DNA of 64,000 nt, from assembly GCF_900068895.1 (NCBI RefSeq), contig NZ_CDPK01000005.1, positions 308,423-372,422 of the forward strand, in the 5' to 3' direction. The notes below the pieces were generated by a model, which ran no database searches, was not told the DNA's origin, and saw only the letters and a program-made list of their open reading frames with translations. Below, one piece after another: positions 46,150-55,667 of the stretch. The stretch comes from Erwinia sp. ErVv1 (GTDB lineage: Bacteria; Pseudomonadota; Gammaproteobacteria; Enterobacterales; Enterobacteriaceae). A program made the position numbers and the translations under genes. Within the stretch, counting starts at the first letter, position 1. Each line of letters begins with the position of its first letter.

Positions 46150-46692
46150 TCAGCTTATTGTGCTTTTAAGCGTCTCACGAACGCGTGACAGACGCGATTT
46201 CACCGTGCCGAGCGGGATATCGAGCGACGTGGCGACATCCTGGTAGCTGCCATTGCGCTCGACCAGGATCGAGAGCATTTCACGGGTATCCGCAGGGAGT
46301 TTATCAATGGAGGTCGCCATTACGCTAAGTAGCTGATCGTTGGCAATAATATCACTTGGGTCGCACTCCTGGACCAGCTCAATCACATTATCTTCATTCA
46401 GGCTGTCGAACAAAAAACGATTCTGATGCGTTTTATAGTAGTTGCGGATGAGGTTGGCGGCAATACCAAACAACCACGTCTCAGGGCGCGATGCGCCGAG
46501 AAACTTATGGCTGTTGCGCAGCACTTCCACGCAGGTCATCTGGGCAATATCCTCAACGTCTTCGCGGTTGGATACGCGCTTGCGAATAAAGTTAATCAGC
46601 TTGCGATTCTGCTGGCAAAGAATATCCTGCCATAAAACGGGCATGGGTGCTTCAGACATATATGACACTTCGGCTATTGAGGTCGCTAACAT
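46150..46692 (-). CDS. hrpL: HrpL, ECF sigma factor of the Hrp regulon
   Basis: 180-aa ECF sigma factor: region 2 RKLINFIRKRVSNREDVEDIAQMTCVEVLRN and region 4 LPADTREMLSILVERNGSYQDVATSLDIPLGTVKSRLSRVRETL. It directs RNA polymerase to hrp boxes, four of which are in this window. I start it at ATG 46692 (MLATSIAEVSYMSE), which has AAGGAG 7 bases upstream. A longer frame begins with GTG at 46734, but that codon lies inside the sigma-54 promoter and upstream of the expected transcript start, so it is ruled out. Confidence 0.95.
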   Translation of the reverse strand: MLATSIAEVSYMSEAPMPVLWQDILCQQNRKLINFIRKRVSNREDVEDIAQMTCVEVLRNSHKFLGASRPETWLFGIAANLIRNYYKTHQNRFLFDSLNEDNVIELVQECDPSDIIANDQLLSVMATSIDKLPADTREMLSILVERNGSYQDVATSLDIPLGTVKSRLSRVRETLKSTIS

Positions 46693-46734
46693 TGCATCAC
46701 TCCTTAAATAATGAATACGGGTTTCAATAGACAC

Positions 46735-46750
46735 TGCAAGGAGTGTGCCA
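46735..46750 (-). promoter_or_regulatory. Sigma-54 (-24/-12) promoter of hrpL
   Basis: On the - strand: TGGCAC-ACTCC-TTGCA, a perfect match to the sigma-54 consensus TGGCAC-N5-TTGCW. It is 43 bp before the hrpL ATG. It should be activated by HrpS, whose gene is at the far end of the window. Confidence 0.95.
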
Positions 46751-46820
46751 GACCGGTAGATTTTGCTCAGGCCTTATTATTGCTACACGGGGCTCTTTGC
46801 TTAAGAATTATCTGAGACAA

Positions 46821-46899
46821 AAGTCTTACTTTCGGGGAAAATACCTGTGCCATAATTTTCACTAATAACGCGCGGGTAAAGTTTCCCCCGAAAAGACTT
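46821..46899. promoter_or_regulatory. Long inverted repeat in the hrpL-hrpJ gap
   Basis: AAGTCTTACTTTCGGGGAAA (46821-46840) and TTTCCCCCGAAAAGACTT (46882-46899) form a ~17-bp stem with small bulges and a 41-bp spacer, followed on the + strand by T8. It is 70-150 bp upstream of the sigma-54 promoter, the distance at which enhancer-binding proteins act. It could be the HrpS site or a hairpin limiting transcription toward hrpJ. Confidence 0.5.
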
Positions 46900-46931
46900 A
46901 TTTTTTTTGCAGGGAAGGGTTAACGCGGTTG

Positions 46932-46959
46932 GGAACTTATGGTCATTTTCGACCACGTA
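46932..46959 (+). promoter_or_regulatory. hrp box upstream of hrpJ
   Basis: GGAACT-N15-CCACGTA (46932-46937 and 46953-46959); one mismatch (T for C) in the first block. It is 32 bp before hrpJ and drives the hrpJ-hrcU operon. Confidence 0.92.
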
Positions 46960-46990
46960 ATGGCATCGTGTTCACCACATTGAGTTTGCC

Positions 46991-48151
46991 ATGATCAAAA
47001 TCCAGTCCACTTTTCATTCTCAGCAGGCACTGTCTAAAATGCTGCTGAAACAGGATACCCCGTCCGCGGCTACGAGTGCCGTGGCTGGGGCGAATACGCA
47101 GACGCGAGCGGTGAATACCCGGTCGGCAGCGGATTCCCTGTCAGACTCGCTGGAAGAGATTGGTATGTTGTTCAGCGAGAAGATGGAGAAAAGGAGCAAA
47201 GGACTGGCGCGCCGTCAGATTAATACGGCGCACCTGCGCAGTAATCGCGGTGCCGTAGAGCGTATTGAGCGGCTGGGTGAGCTTTATCAAATGCTCGATG
47301 GCCAGCAGCAGGATCGGCTGGAGACGCGCCTGAGCGCGCTGAGCAGCGTGTTACGCGGCGAAGGGGAGCCGGAAGCGAGTGCGCTGGTCGAGGCAGCGGA
47401 AGGGGATCCGGCCCGCTGTGACCTGCTGCTGCGGATGACCCTGCGCGAGGCCGATCGGGCCGGTGACCATCAGACCGCCGCCGCCGCCAGCAGCAGTCTG
47501 GATAAGCTGCATGCCCGCTACGGCGATGAGGTCAGAGCCGGTCTGAATACCGCGTCCGCCATCGCCAGCTTTACTACCGACCCCACCGAAAAGCAGTCGA
47601 TGCGTAACCTCTATTATCGCGGCATTGTGAAACACCAGTCGGCTTCGGTGATCCTCGACAGCCTGCTGGAACGTTTTGGCCACGAGCAGTTTATGCCGGG
47701 GCTCCGTACGCTTCAGCGGGCGCTGTCCGAGGATATCGCCTCGCTGACGCCCTCACTTTCCTCCCAGTCGCTGCACAAAATCCACACGGGCCTCAGCGAG
47801 GCCGGACAGATAAGCCATGTCCTCGCGGGCAGCGGTAAGCTCCTCGAACGGCTGCGCGCGGGGGGGAAAATCCCTTCCGCGTCGCTGGGCGCCATTGATT
47901 TGACCCGCAGCCTGCTCGGGTTTGCTCATAACGGACTGACGGGGCGGGATATCCAAAAAATAGGTAAGGACTATGCAGGCACGCATCCGGCGGCCCAGAT
48001 GCTGTTCTTCAACGGCCTGCTGCCACTGATGCACGAGATGCCCGTCATGCTGTGGCAGGACCGTAAACAACGCTCGCCCGCGATGAATATGCTGCGCGAT
48101 ACGATCAGGGTTCTGGTGAACAACGAAAATAATGCAGCGGCGAAAGGCTAG
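46991..48151 (+). CDS. hrpJ: HrpJ, T3SS gatekeeper (SctW/YopN family)
   Basis: 386-aa protein, mainly helical, of the HrpJ/InvE/YopN family. It controls the order of secretion of translocators and effectors. The N-terminus is Ser/Thr/Ala-rich as in secreted gatekeepers. First gene of the operon hrpJ-hrcV-hrpQ-hrcN-hrpO-hrpP-hrcQ-hrcR-hrcS-hrcT-hrcU; hrp box just upstream. Confidence 0.9.
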   Translation: MIKIQSTFHSQQALSKMLLKQDTPSAATSAVAGANTQTRAVNTRSAADSLSDSLEEIGMLFSEKMEKRSKGLARRQINTAHLRSNRGAVERIERLGELYQMLDGQQQDRLETRLSALSSVLRGEGEPEASALVEAAEGDPARCDLLLRMTLREADRAGDHQTAAAASSSLDKLHARYGDEVRAGLNTASAIASFTTDPTEKQSMRNLYYRGIVKHQSASVILDSLLERFGHEQFMPGLRTLQRALSEDIASLTPSLSSQSLHKIHTGLSEAGQISHVLAGSGKLLERLRAGGKIPSASLGAIDLTRSLLGFAHNGLTGRDIQKIGKDYAGTHPAAQMLFFNGLLPLMHEMPVMLWQDRKQRSPAMNMLRDTIRVLVNNENNAAAKG

Positions 48152-48163
48152 CAGGGGAAAGCG

Positions 48164-50272
48164 ATGAACGGCATCTTTTTAATATTAAATCGCATTGCCC
48201 TGGCCGCGATGCAGCGTTCTGAAATCATTGGCGCCATGTTTGCGATGGCCATTGTTTTCATGCTGATCATTCCGCTGCCGCTGGGGCTGATTGATACCCT
48301 GATTGCCGTCAATATCTGTATTTCTTCTCTGCTGGTGGTGCTAGCGATGTACCTGCCCCGACCGCTGGCCTTTTCAAGTTTTCCGGCTGTGCTGCTGCTG
48401 ACCACCATGTTCCGCCTGGCGCTGTCGATCTCCACCACCCGTCAGATCCTGGTACAGCAGGATGCGGGTCATATCGTGGCGGCGTTCGGAACCTTTGTGG
48501 TCGGCGGTAACCTGGCCGTGGGCATGGTGATGTTTTTAATCCTCACCGTGGTGAACTTTCTGGTTATCACCAAGGGGTCAGAGAGGGTGGCCGAGGTTGC
48601 CGCGCGTTTTACCCTGGATGCGATGCCGGGCAAGCAGATGTCGATCGACAGCGATCTGCGTGCCGGTCTGATTGACGTCGGTACCGCTAAACGCCGCAGG
48701 GTGGATCTGGCCAAGGAGAGCCAGCTGTTTGGCGCAATGGACGGGGCAATGAAGTTTGTTAAAGGGGATGCGATTGCCGGGCTGGTTATTCTGTTTATCA
48801 ACCTGATTGGTGGCTTCAGCATTGGCGTAATGCAGCTGGGAATGCCAGCGGGCGATGCCATGCAGACCTACTCCGTACTGACCGTGGGTGACGGCCTGAT
48901 CGCGCAGATCCCGGCGCTGCTTATCTCGCTGACCGCCGGGATGATTATCACGCGTGTCTCATCGGACAGTGATAACAGCGTCGATAACAATATTGGCCGT
49001 GAGATAGCCGAGCAGCTTACCAGCCAGCCGAAAGCCTGGATCCTCTCCTCCATCGGCATGTTCGGTTTTGCGCTGCTGCCGGGTATGCCCACCGGCGTAT
49101 TCGTGGTGCTGTCGGTATTGACGCTGGCGACCGGCAGCTTTCAGGTGTGGCGGGCGCGGCGCGAGCTGGTTTCAAACCAGCCGCAGATGGAGAACGAGGT
49201 GGTGCCGCCCGAACTTAACGGCACCGAGGATCTGCGCCAGTTTAATCCCACCCGGCCCTATCTTCTGCAGTTCCCCAGCGCCGCGCGCGGGACGGCAGAG
49301 ACGCTGGAGCTGGTCCAGGCCATTCGCCGGATGCGCAACAGCATTGTTTATAACTACGGCTTTACGCTGCCTGCGTTTGATATTGAATTTCAGGATCAGC
49401 TGCCTGCCGATGAATTCCGCTATTCCGTGTATGAAATTCCCCGGGTGATCGGCACGTTTCGGGTGCCCCTGCTGGCGGTGAGCCGTAAAGAGCATGAGAG
49501 GCTGGCAGAGGAGGAGGGGGTAGTCCCCGGCAGCGATGCCCGGCGGGAGGGCGACCTGCTGTGGCTGCCGCCCGACCATCCCCTGTTGCAGAGCGACGAA
49601 CCGGCCCGTTGGGGCTTTCACGATCTGCTGATGAAGCGGATGGAGAATGCCATCCACGCCAGCGCACCGCATTTTATTGGACTACAGGAGACGCGGGCGC
49701 TGATGGGCTGGCTGGAGACGGAGCAGCCAGAGCTGGCACAGGAGCTACAGCGTGTTATGCCCATCGCCCGTTTCTCTAACGTGCTGCAAAACCTGGTTTC
49801 TGAACGTATTCCGCTGCGCTCGGTGCGGGCGATTGCGGAGGCGCTGATCGAACATGGTCAGCATGAGCGTGATATCAGCCTGCTTACCGATCTGGTCCGC
49901 ATCTCATTAAAAGAGCACATCTGCTACCAGTATAGCCAGGAGGATGGCCTGCACGTCTGGCTGCTTACGCCGGAAATGGAGGAGCAGCTGCGTGACGCGC
50001 TGCGCCAGACCCAGAGCGAAGTCTTTTTCGCCCTGACGCAGGAGCAGAATATGGCCATTCTCGCCCAGATGCATAACGCTTTTGCGCCGGGAAATGCCGC
50101 CTCCGCCGTGCTGCTGGTCGCACAGGATTTGCGCAGTCCGCTACGCGGTCTGATTCAGGATGAATTTCATCAGGTGCCGGTGCTGTCTTTCGCCGAGCTG
50201 CAATCAAACCTGTCGATTAATGTGGTGGGTCGCCTGGACTTGGACGATTCAGCCGAGTCCTTTGATGCTTAG
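48164..50272 (+). CDS. hrcV: HrcV, T3SS export gate (SctV)
   Basis: 702-aa FHIPEP-family protein. Seven to eight membrane segments (residues ~15-330), the conserved RRRVDLAKESQLFGAMDGAMKFVKGDAIAG region, then a large cytoplasmic domain (~360-702) that forms the nonameric ring for substrate docking. Length normal. It follows hrpJ after 12 bp. Confidence 0.96.
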   Translation: MNGIFLILNRIALAAMQRSEIIGAMFAMAIVFMLIIPLPLGLIDTLIAVNICISSLLVVLAMYLPRPLAFSSFPAVLLLTTMFRLALSISTTRQILVQQDAGHIVAAFGTFVVGGNLAVGMVMFLILTVVNFLVITKGSERVAEVAARFTLDAMPGKQMSIDSDLRAGLIDVGTAKRRRVDLAKESQLFGAMDGAMKFVKGDAIAGLVILFINLIGGFSIGVMQLGMPAGDAMQTYSVLTVGDGLIAQIPALLISLTAGMIITRVSSDSDNSVDNNIGREIAEQLTSQPKAWILSSIGMFGFALLPGMPTGVFVVLSVLTLATGSFQVWRARRELVSNQPQMENEVVPPELNGTEDLRQFNPTRPYLLQFPSAARGTAETLELVQAIRRMRNSIVYNYGFTLPAFDIEFQDQLPADEFRYSVYEIPRVIGTFRVPLLAVSRKEHERLAEEEGVVPGSDARREGDLLWLPPDHPLLQSDEPARWGFHDLLMKRMENAIHASAPHFIGLQETRALMGWLETEQPELAQELQRVMPIARFSNVLQNLVSERIPLRSVRAIAEALIEHGQHERDISLLTDLVRISLKEHICYQYSQEDGLHVWLLTPEMEEQLRDALRQTQSEVFFALTQEQNMAILAQMHNAFAPGNAASAVLLVAQDLRSPLRGLIQDEFHQVPVLSFAELQSNLSINVVGRLDLDDSAESFDA

Positions 50273-50282
50273 GAGCTGAAAA

Positions 50283-51179
50283 ATGTTTGAGCTACGCGTG
50301 TTAACAGGCCGTCACCAGGGGGCGGCACTTCCCGTCACCGGGGGAGAATGGACCCTGGGACAGAGTGAGGACGCCGGTCTGCAACTGACGGATGCGGGGG
50401 TGGCCGCACGACATGCGACGCTGATTTTTGCGGAGGATCGCTGGCTGCTGCAGGCAGTGGAAGGCAAGGTGCGTACCGCAGCCGGAGAGAATATCGACCT
50501 GCTGGATCCTCTTCCTGTTGACCAGCCGTTCGCACTGGGGGAGGTCTGGCTCAGCCTCTCACCCGCGAACAGCCCGTGGGAAGCCATGACCGCGGCGCCT
50601 CAGCCGGTAGCACAATCGGTAGCACAACCTGCCCCCCCAGAGGCGCCACCCGTACCGTCACCGACCTTCTCGCGCGGGGTTCAGGTGCTCTCCATCAGCC
50701 TGATCCTGCTGCTGAGCTTTACCATTATTAGCTGGATCCTACAGCCCACCGTGGCGCAAACCTCTACCGGCGGCTCAAACCGTAAGGTGCTGGAGACATT
50801 GCAGGAAGTTCGCCCGCCGCTGGTGGCGATGCTGCGCGATCGTGGACTGACGCCCGGCGTTAAAATCGATATGGGCAAAGGCACGATGATTCTGAAGGGA
50901 GAGTTAAACAAAGAGCAGCTGCAGATCCTGGAAAGAATGCTGGTGCGCTTTGAGGCGCAGTACAACGTGGTGCCAAAACTGGTCAATACCACCCGCCTGC
51001 GCAGCGCCAAACTGCCATTCCGCATTGTGCAGATAACCACCGGCAAACGGGCGAACGTGGTGACCGACGCCGGACAGCGCCTGTTTATTGGCGATCAGGT
51101 CAAGGATCTGCGACTGGTGGCCATTACCTCCAGTGAAGTTGAATTCGCCGGCAGTGAGCATATCAAGGTGAACTGGTGA
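50283..51179 (+). CDS. hrpQ: HrpQ, inner-membrane ring protein (SctD)
   Basis: 298-aa protein with a cytoplasmic FHA-like N-terminal domain (~1-95; WTLGQSEDAGLQLTDAGVAARHATLIF), one membrane segment (~138-160) and a periplasmic part with ring-building motifs. It forms the outer of the two inner-membrane rings with HrcJ. It overlaps hrcN by 4 bp. Confidence 0.9.
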   Translation: MFELRVLTGRHQGAALPVTGGEWTLGQSEDAGLQLTDAGVAARHATLIFAEDRWLLQAVEGKVRTAAGENIDLLDPLPVDQPFALGEVWLSLSPANSPWEAMTAAPQPVAQSVAQPAPPEAPPVPSPTFSRGVQVLSISLILLLSFTIISWILQPTVAQTSTGGSNRKVLETLQEVRPPLVAMLRDRGLTPGVKIDMGKGTMILKGELNKEQLQILERMLVRFEAQYNVVPKLVNTTRLRSAKLPFRIVQITTGKRANVVTDAGQRLFIGDQVKDLRLVAITSSEVEFAGSEHIKVNW

Positions 51180-52546
51180 GGCTGGACGTCAATGGGCTCA
51201 TCCGCGACTGGACGCAGCGACATCAGCAGCGGCTGGCAAACTTTGCGCCAGTTAGCGTCTTTGGTCGCATTACGGGCATCAGCGGCATTCTGCTTGAAAG
51301 CAGCCTGCCCGGCGCACGGATTGGCGACCTGTGCCGCATTGAGGGCAAAAATAACCGTCGCGTACTGGCCGAGGTGGTCGGCTTTAACCCGCAGCACACC
51401 CTGCTTTCCGCGCTGGGTCAGCTGGATGGCATCGCCCAGGGCGCGAGAGTGACGCCGCTCTATCAGCCCCACAGTATTCGCGTCTCAACGCAGCTGTTAG
51501 GCAGCGTGCTGGATGGTTTCGGTCGTGCCGTCGAGCAGGGCGGCATCAGCGCCTTTGCCGAGCCGGAAGAGGGCTACCGTGACGGGATCAAACCCGTACT
51601 GGGGGATGCGCCTCCGCCCACCGAACGCCCCCGCATTGATACGCCGCTGCCGACCGGTATGCGGGCCATTGATGGCCTGCTGACGCTGGGGGTCGGGCAG
51701 CGCGTGGGGATTTTCGCCGGCGCAGGCTGTGGTAAAACCACATTGCTGGCGGAGCTGGCGCGTAATACGCCCTGTGATGTGATTGTTTTTGGCCTGATTG
51801 GTGAACGCGGTCGTGAACTGCGCGAGTTTCTTGACCACGAGCTGGACAGCGAACTGCGCAGCCGCACCGTGCTGCTGTGCGCCACCTCAGACCGCAGCAG
51901 CATGGAGCGCGCACGGGCGGCCTTTACCGCCACCGCCATTGCGGAAGCCTTTCGTGACGAGGGGAAAAGTGTGTTGCTGATCCTCGATTCCCTGACGCGT
52001 TTTGCCCGCGCCCAGCGAGAAATCGGTCTGGCGCTGGGCGAACCGCCCGGTCGCGGTGGCCTGCCGCCTTCGGTCTATACCCTGCTGCCAACGCTGCTTG
52101 AGCGCGCCGGGCAGACCGCCACCGGTGCAATTACGGCCCTTTATTCGGTGCTGATCGAACAGGACTCAATGAACGATCCGGTGGCCGACGAGGTGCGATC
52201 GCTGATTGACGGGCATATCGTGCTCACCCGTAAGCTGGCGGAGCGCGGCCACTATCCTGCGATTGACGTGCTGGCCAGCCTGAGTCGAACCATGAGCAGC
52301 GTGGTGGCGCGGCAGCAGGTGAGCGAGGCGACCGACGTGCGTCGTCTGATGGCCGCCTGGCAGCAGGTAGAAATGCTGATCCGCCTCGGCGAATACCAGC
52401 CGGGTAACGACAGCCTGACCGATGCGGCAGTGCAGGCTCAGGATGCGATAAACGGTTATCTCCAGCAGCCGATGCGCGATCCCTCCAGCTTCGATCTCAC
52501 CTGTTCTCAACTTGCCGAGGTAAGCCGTCATGCGCCGCCACGCTAA
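51176..52546 (+). CDS. hrcN: HrcN, T3SS ATPase (SctN)
   Basis: 456-aa hexameric ATPase that strips chaperones and unfolds cargo. Walker A GAGCGKTTL, Walker B LLILDSLTRFARAQREIG, family signature PPGRGGLPPSVYTLLPTLLERAG. Start is GTG 51176 overlapping the hrpQ stop (GTGA). It overlaps hrpO by 17 bp. Confidence 0.96.
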   Translation: MRLDVNGLIRDWTQRHQQRLANFAPVSVFGRITGISGILLESSLPGARIGDLCRIEGKNNRRVLAEVVGFNPQHTLLSALGQLDGIAQGARVTPLYQPHSIRVSTQLLGSVLDGFGRAVEQGGISAFAEPEEGYRDGIKPVLGDAPPPTERPRIDTPLPTGMRAIDGLLTLGVGQRVGIFAGAGCGKTTLLAELARNTPCDVIVFGLIGERGRELREFLDHELDSELRSRTVLLCATSDRSSMERARAAFTATAIAEAFRDEGKSVLLILDSLTRFARAQREIGLALGEPPGRGGLPPSVYTLLPTLLERAGQTATGAITALYSVLIEQDSMNDPVADEVRSLIDGHIVLTRKLAERGHYPAIDVLASLSRTMSSVVARQQVSEATDVRRLMAAWQQVEMLIRLGEYQPGNDSLTDAAVQAQDAINGYLQQPMRDPSSFDLTCSQLAEVSRHAPPR

Positions 52547-52991
52547 TCCCGAACCCGAACTGACCACCGACCCCTCGGCGGTCGAGCTACAGCATACCCT
52601 TAATCTGCTGCTGCCCATCCGGCGGCAGCGCCTGAGCCGCAGCGAGCGTCAGCAGCGTGAGCAGGAGAGGGCGCTTCGTACCCTGATCGATAAAAAGGCC
52701 GAGGCCGACGAGCGGTTGGCCGGGCGGCAGCAGGATTACCAGCAGGTGCGTCGGGCATTTGACGGGCAGAACTGCGGTGTACGCCAGGAAAAATTTCGGC
52801 TGGAACGTGCGCTACAGCAGGAGCAGCAGGCGGCAGAGCGGGTGGGTAGGGAGCGGATGAATATTGACCAGCTGGCGCAGCAGCACGGCGAGCAGCAGGT
52901 AAAGGTGGAGCAGGCCCAGCAGGAGACGCGGCGTCGCCTGCGGGAAGCAGAAAAGCTGGAATATTTGCTACAGCAGGAGAGGTTTGCATGA
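52530..52991 (+). CDS. hrpO: HrpO, T3SS stalk protein (SctO)
   Basis: 153-aa, almost entirely a charged coiled coil (RQRLSRSERQQREQERALRTLIDKKAEADERL...). As in YscO/FliJ it links the ATPase to the export gate. Overlaps hrcN and hrpP. Confidence 0.88.
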   Translation: MRRHANPEPELTTDPSAVELQHTLNLLLPIRRQRLSRSERQQREQERALRTLIDKKAEADERLAGRQQDYQQVRRAFDGQNCGVRQEKFRLERALQQEQQAAERVGRERMNIDQLAQQHGEQQVKVEQAQQETRRRLREAEKLEYLLQQERFA

Positions 52992-53695
52992 TCCGTACTC
53001 TTTCACAATCGGCCATTGCGCATCAGCTTCGTCAGGCCTCTGAGCGCCAGGCGCAACAGCAGCGTGAAAATCAGCGGCGGGCACAGGTGCATCCGGCCCC
53101 GGCGGGAAGAACCGCGCGGCCGGATGCGCGAGCCGCGCGACTGCCGGAGCCTGCCGCTGGGCAGAAGCGCGGCGCCCCGTCGCCTGCCAGCCGTAGTCAG
53201 GAGCGTGCCGCATCCGGTCGGCCTGCCTCGCGTAGCGAGTTCAGGCGGCCTTCAGAGGAGGAAGACGATCTGTTTAGCGCCCTGCTGGAAAAGGGTGACG
53301 ATGTGATGATGCCTTTACTGACGCTCAACGGGGGCGGTTCGGATCCGCAGCAGAATTTTACCCCGATGGCGGAGACGGCAACGCCGTCTGCTCCGCCTGC
53401 GATGGCCCTGTGGCAGGAGATTGAACCGGCGCTGGCTTCGTCGCTAACCGGGATCCCGCCGGGTGAGATGATGCTGACCCTGATGCTGCCGAAGCTTGGC
53501 AACGTTGACGCGCAGATGGTCGCGCTGCCCGGTGGCGGCTGGGATATCGCGCTGCGCCTCGAGTCCGGGGCCTGGCAGGCGCTGCTGCCTCATCAGGAAC
53601 GGTGTCGCCTCTCGCTTCGCCAGCGCATGGCCTGCCGGGTGCGACTGCGCGTTGAGCGTCGTCAGCCCGATGACTATCAGGCGATTGAAGCATGA
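52988..53695 (+). CDS. hrpP: HrpP, T3SS substrate-specificity switch (SctP)
   Basis: 235-aa protein with an Arg/Pro/Ala-rich disordered N-terminal half and a C-terminal T3S4-like domain (about 135-225; LPKLGNVDAQMVALPGGGWDIALRLESGAWQALL). It controls needle/pilus export and the switch to later substrates. ATGA overlaps on both sides. Confidence 0.87.
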   Translation: MIRTLSQSAIAHQLRQASERQAQQQRENQRRAQVHPAPAGRTARPDARAARLPEPAAGQKRGAPSPASRSQERAASGRPASRSEFRRPSEEEDDLFSALLEKGDDVMMPLLTLNGGGSDPQQNFTPMAETATPSAPPAMALWQEIEPALASSLTGIPPGEMMLTLMLPKLGNVDAQMVALPGGGWDIALRLESGAWQALLPHQERCRLSLRQRMACRVRLRVERRQPDDYQAIEA

Positions 53696-54738
53696 CGGCC
53701 CTGACATTACGGCAGGTCTCTGCGCAACATGCCCGTCTGCGGCAGCGCATCGGTGCGGGCTGTTCATGGCCTTTTACGCTGGCAGGCCAGCCCGGCGTAA
53801 TGCGGCTGACGCTGGCGAATATGCCTTGTCCCGAAGGGATGAGCCACTGGGTCTGTGACGCGGGTTCGCTACAGTTTTCCGACGCGGAGGCGGTCTGTTC
53901 GCTGATGTCCACCTGTCCGCTATTTGCCCTTGAGCCGGAAGCGCCCGAGCAGGCCTGGTACTGGCCGTGGTGGCAACAGCAACTTTCTGCCGAACTTCTT
54001 GCGCTGTTCGGCCACTTATCTCTTACGCAGTCTGTTGCCGAACCCGCTGACATGCTGCTGACGTTAACGCTGGTGCGGGGGGAACAGCAGGCTGAAAGCC
54101 TGCTGGCGCTCAGCACCGCGAGCCTGGAACACCTTATTAATAAAACCGGATGGCAGCAGGACGCGCAACCTTTACCGGATAGCATGATGCTTAGCCTGCC
54201 GATTACCGTCGGCGAATTAGTGCTGTCGCCTGCCGGGCTACAGTCCCTGCGCTGCGGGGATGTATTGCTGCCTGAGACGCTCCACTTCACCCCAGAGGGG
54301 CGGGGAACGATTCGCAGCGCTGGCTGGCAGCTGCAGGGCGAATTGCAGCTGCAGCCCGGCACGATGGCCCATTTTTATCTTACCGAGATGGAGAGAAGTA
54401 ACGTGACCCTTACCCATGACGAGTATGAGCAAGAGAATCTTAACCCAGCGGATCCCAGCCGGGACGCCGAACCGACCGGCGGGGCAACAGACTTTGCCCC
54501 TCTGCCACTCGCTCTGTCGGTTCGCTGCGGCCAGCTGAAACTGACGCTGGGTGAACTGACTCGTCTCAGCCCCGGCGCGATGGTGATGATTGATAACGTA
54601 AAGCCCGGCGAGGCGCTGCTCTGCCACGGTGACTATCCGCTGGCCAGGGGGGAGCTGGTCGACGTAGAGGGCAGGCTGGGCCTGCAAATCACCCATCTGC
54701 TGCCCGCCAGCAAAGACCCTCTGTGCGGGAGCGTTTGA
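53692..54738 (+). CDS. hrcQ: HrcQ, cytoplasmic ring protein (SctQ), unsplit
   Basis: 348-aa protein; the C-terminal ~75 residues (LALSVRCGQLKLTLGELTRLSPGAMVMIDNVKPGEALLCHGDYPLARGELVDVEGRLGLQITHLL) are the SpoA/surface-presentation domain. It is one continuous gene, unlike the split hrcQa/hrcQb of P. syringae. Starts in the hrpP stop (ATGA). Confidence 0.93.
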   Translation: MTALTLRQVSAQHARLRQRIGAGCSWPFTLAGQPGVMRLTLANMPCPEGMSHWVCDAGSLQFSDAEAVCSLMSTCPLFALEPEAPEQAWYWPWWQQQLSAELLALFGHLSLTQSVAEPADMLLTLTLVRGEQQAESLLALSTASLEHLINKTGWQQDAQPLPDSMMLSLPITVGELVLSPAGLQSLRCGDVLLPETLHFTPEGRGTIRSAGWQLQGELQLQPGTMAHFYLTEMERSNVTLTHDEYEQENLNPADPSRDAEPTGGATDFAPLPLALSVRCGQLKLTLGELTRLSPGAMVMIDNVKPGEALLCHGDYPLARGELVDVEGRLGLQITHLLPASKDPLCGSV

Positions 54739-54744
54739 TAATCA

Positions 54745-55398
54745 ATGGATTCACTTTCGCTCAACCCGATGACGCTTGCCCTGTTTCTTGGGGCACTGTC
54801 GCTGATACCGATTCTGATGATTGTCTGCACCTGTTTTTTAAAAATATCCATGGTGCTGATGCTCACCCGCAACGCGATGGGGGTCCAGCAGGTACCGCCA
54901 AATATGGCTATCTATGGCATTGCGCTGGCGGCCTCGCTCTTTGTCATGGCACCGGTATTTAATGAGATGAGTCAGCGGGTTAAGTCACTGCCGATTGATA
55001 CGCAGTCGACCGAACGGCTGGATTATACGGTGAGCAACGGCGTGGAGCCGTTGAAGCGATTTATGGTGAAGAACACCGATGCCGATATTCTGACGCATCT
55101 GCAGGAAAATGCGCAGCGCATGTGGCCAAAAGAGATGGCACAAAGCGTGCAGCACGACAGCCCGCTATTGTTAATTCCCTCCTTTGTGCTTTCGGAGCTA
55201 CAGAACGGCTTCAAGATTGGCTTTCTGATCTATATCCCCTTTATCGTCGTCGATCTGATTGTCTCCAACGTCCTGCTGGCACTGGGGATGCAGATGGTGT
55301 CACCCATGACCATCTCCCTGCCGCTAAAAATCCTGTTGTTCGTGCTGGTCAGTGGCTGGACACGGCTGCTTGACGGCCTGTTCTACAGCTATATGTGA
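54745..55398 (+). CDS. hrcR: HrcR, export apparatus (SctR)
   Basis: 217-aa inner-membrane protein of the FliP/SctR family, with four hydrophobic segments and the conserved [27 protein letters not shown] and [37 protein letters not shown]. Confidence 0.96.
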   Translation: MDSLSLNPMTLALFLGALSLIPILMIVCTCFLKISMVLMLTRNAMGVQQVPPNMAIYGIALAASLFVMAPVFNEMSQRVKSLPIDTQSTERLDYTVSNGVEPLKRFMVKNTDADILTHLQENAQRMWPKEMAQSVQHDSPLLLIPSFVLSELQNGFKIGFLIYIPFIVVDLIVSNVLLALGMQMVSPMTISLPLKILLFVLVSGWTRLLDGLFYSYM

Positions 55399-55405
55399 GG
55401 AACAG

Positions 55406-55666
55406 ATGGATATTCTAACGCTGTTTCGCCAGGCGATGCTGCTGGTGGTGGTGCTCTCCGCGCCGCCGCTGATTGTGGCAGTCATTGTTGGCGTGATCGT
55501 CTCGCTGCTCCAGGCCGTGATGCAGCTTCAGGATCAGACCCTGCCCTTCGCCATCAAACTGGTGGCGGTGGGGCTGGCGCTGGCGCTGAGCGGGCGATGG
55601 ATTGGTATTCAGCTGATTGAGCTGACGCAGAACGCGTTCGCCATGATGCCCTACGTGAAGTACTGA
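55406..55666 (+). CDS. hrcS: HrcS, export apparatus (SctS)
   Basis: 86-aa protein with two membrane helices, FliQ/SctS family (AVMQLQDQTLPFAIKLVAVGLALALSGRWIG). GAGG precedes ATG 55406; an upstream in-frame extension is unsupported. Ends 1 bp before hrcT. Confidence 0.95.
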   Translation: MDILTLFRQAMLLVVVLSAPPLIVAVIVGVIVSLLQAVMQLQDQTLPFAIKLVAVGLALALSGRWIGIQLIELTQNAFAMMPYVKY

Positions 55667-55667
55667 T

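Noticed and set aside
46693..46734. Longer HrpL start at GTG 46734.
   Set aside because: It lies between the -12 element and the transcript start, so it would not be in the mRNA; ATG 46692 has an ideal ribosome site.
53358..54362. 334-codon - strand open frame opposite hrpP/hrcQ.
   Set aside because: It is the antisense of well-supported GC-rich T3SS genes, with Ser/Arg/Cys-rich translation and no upstream ribosome site.
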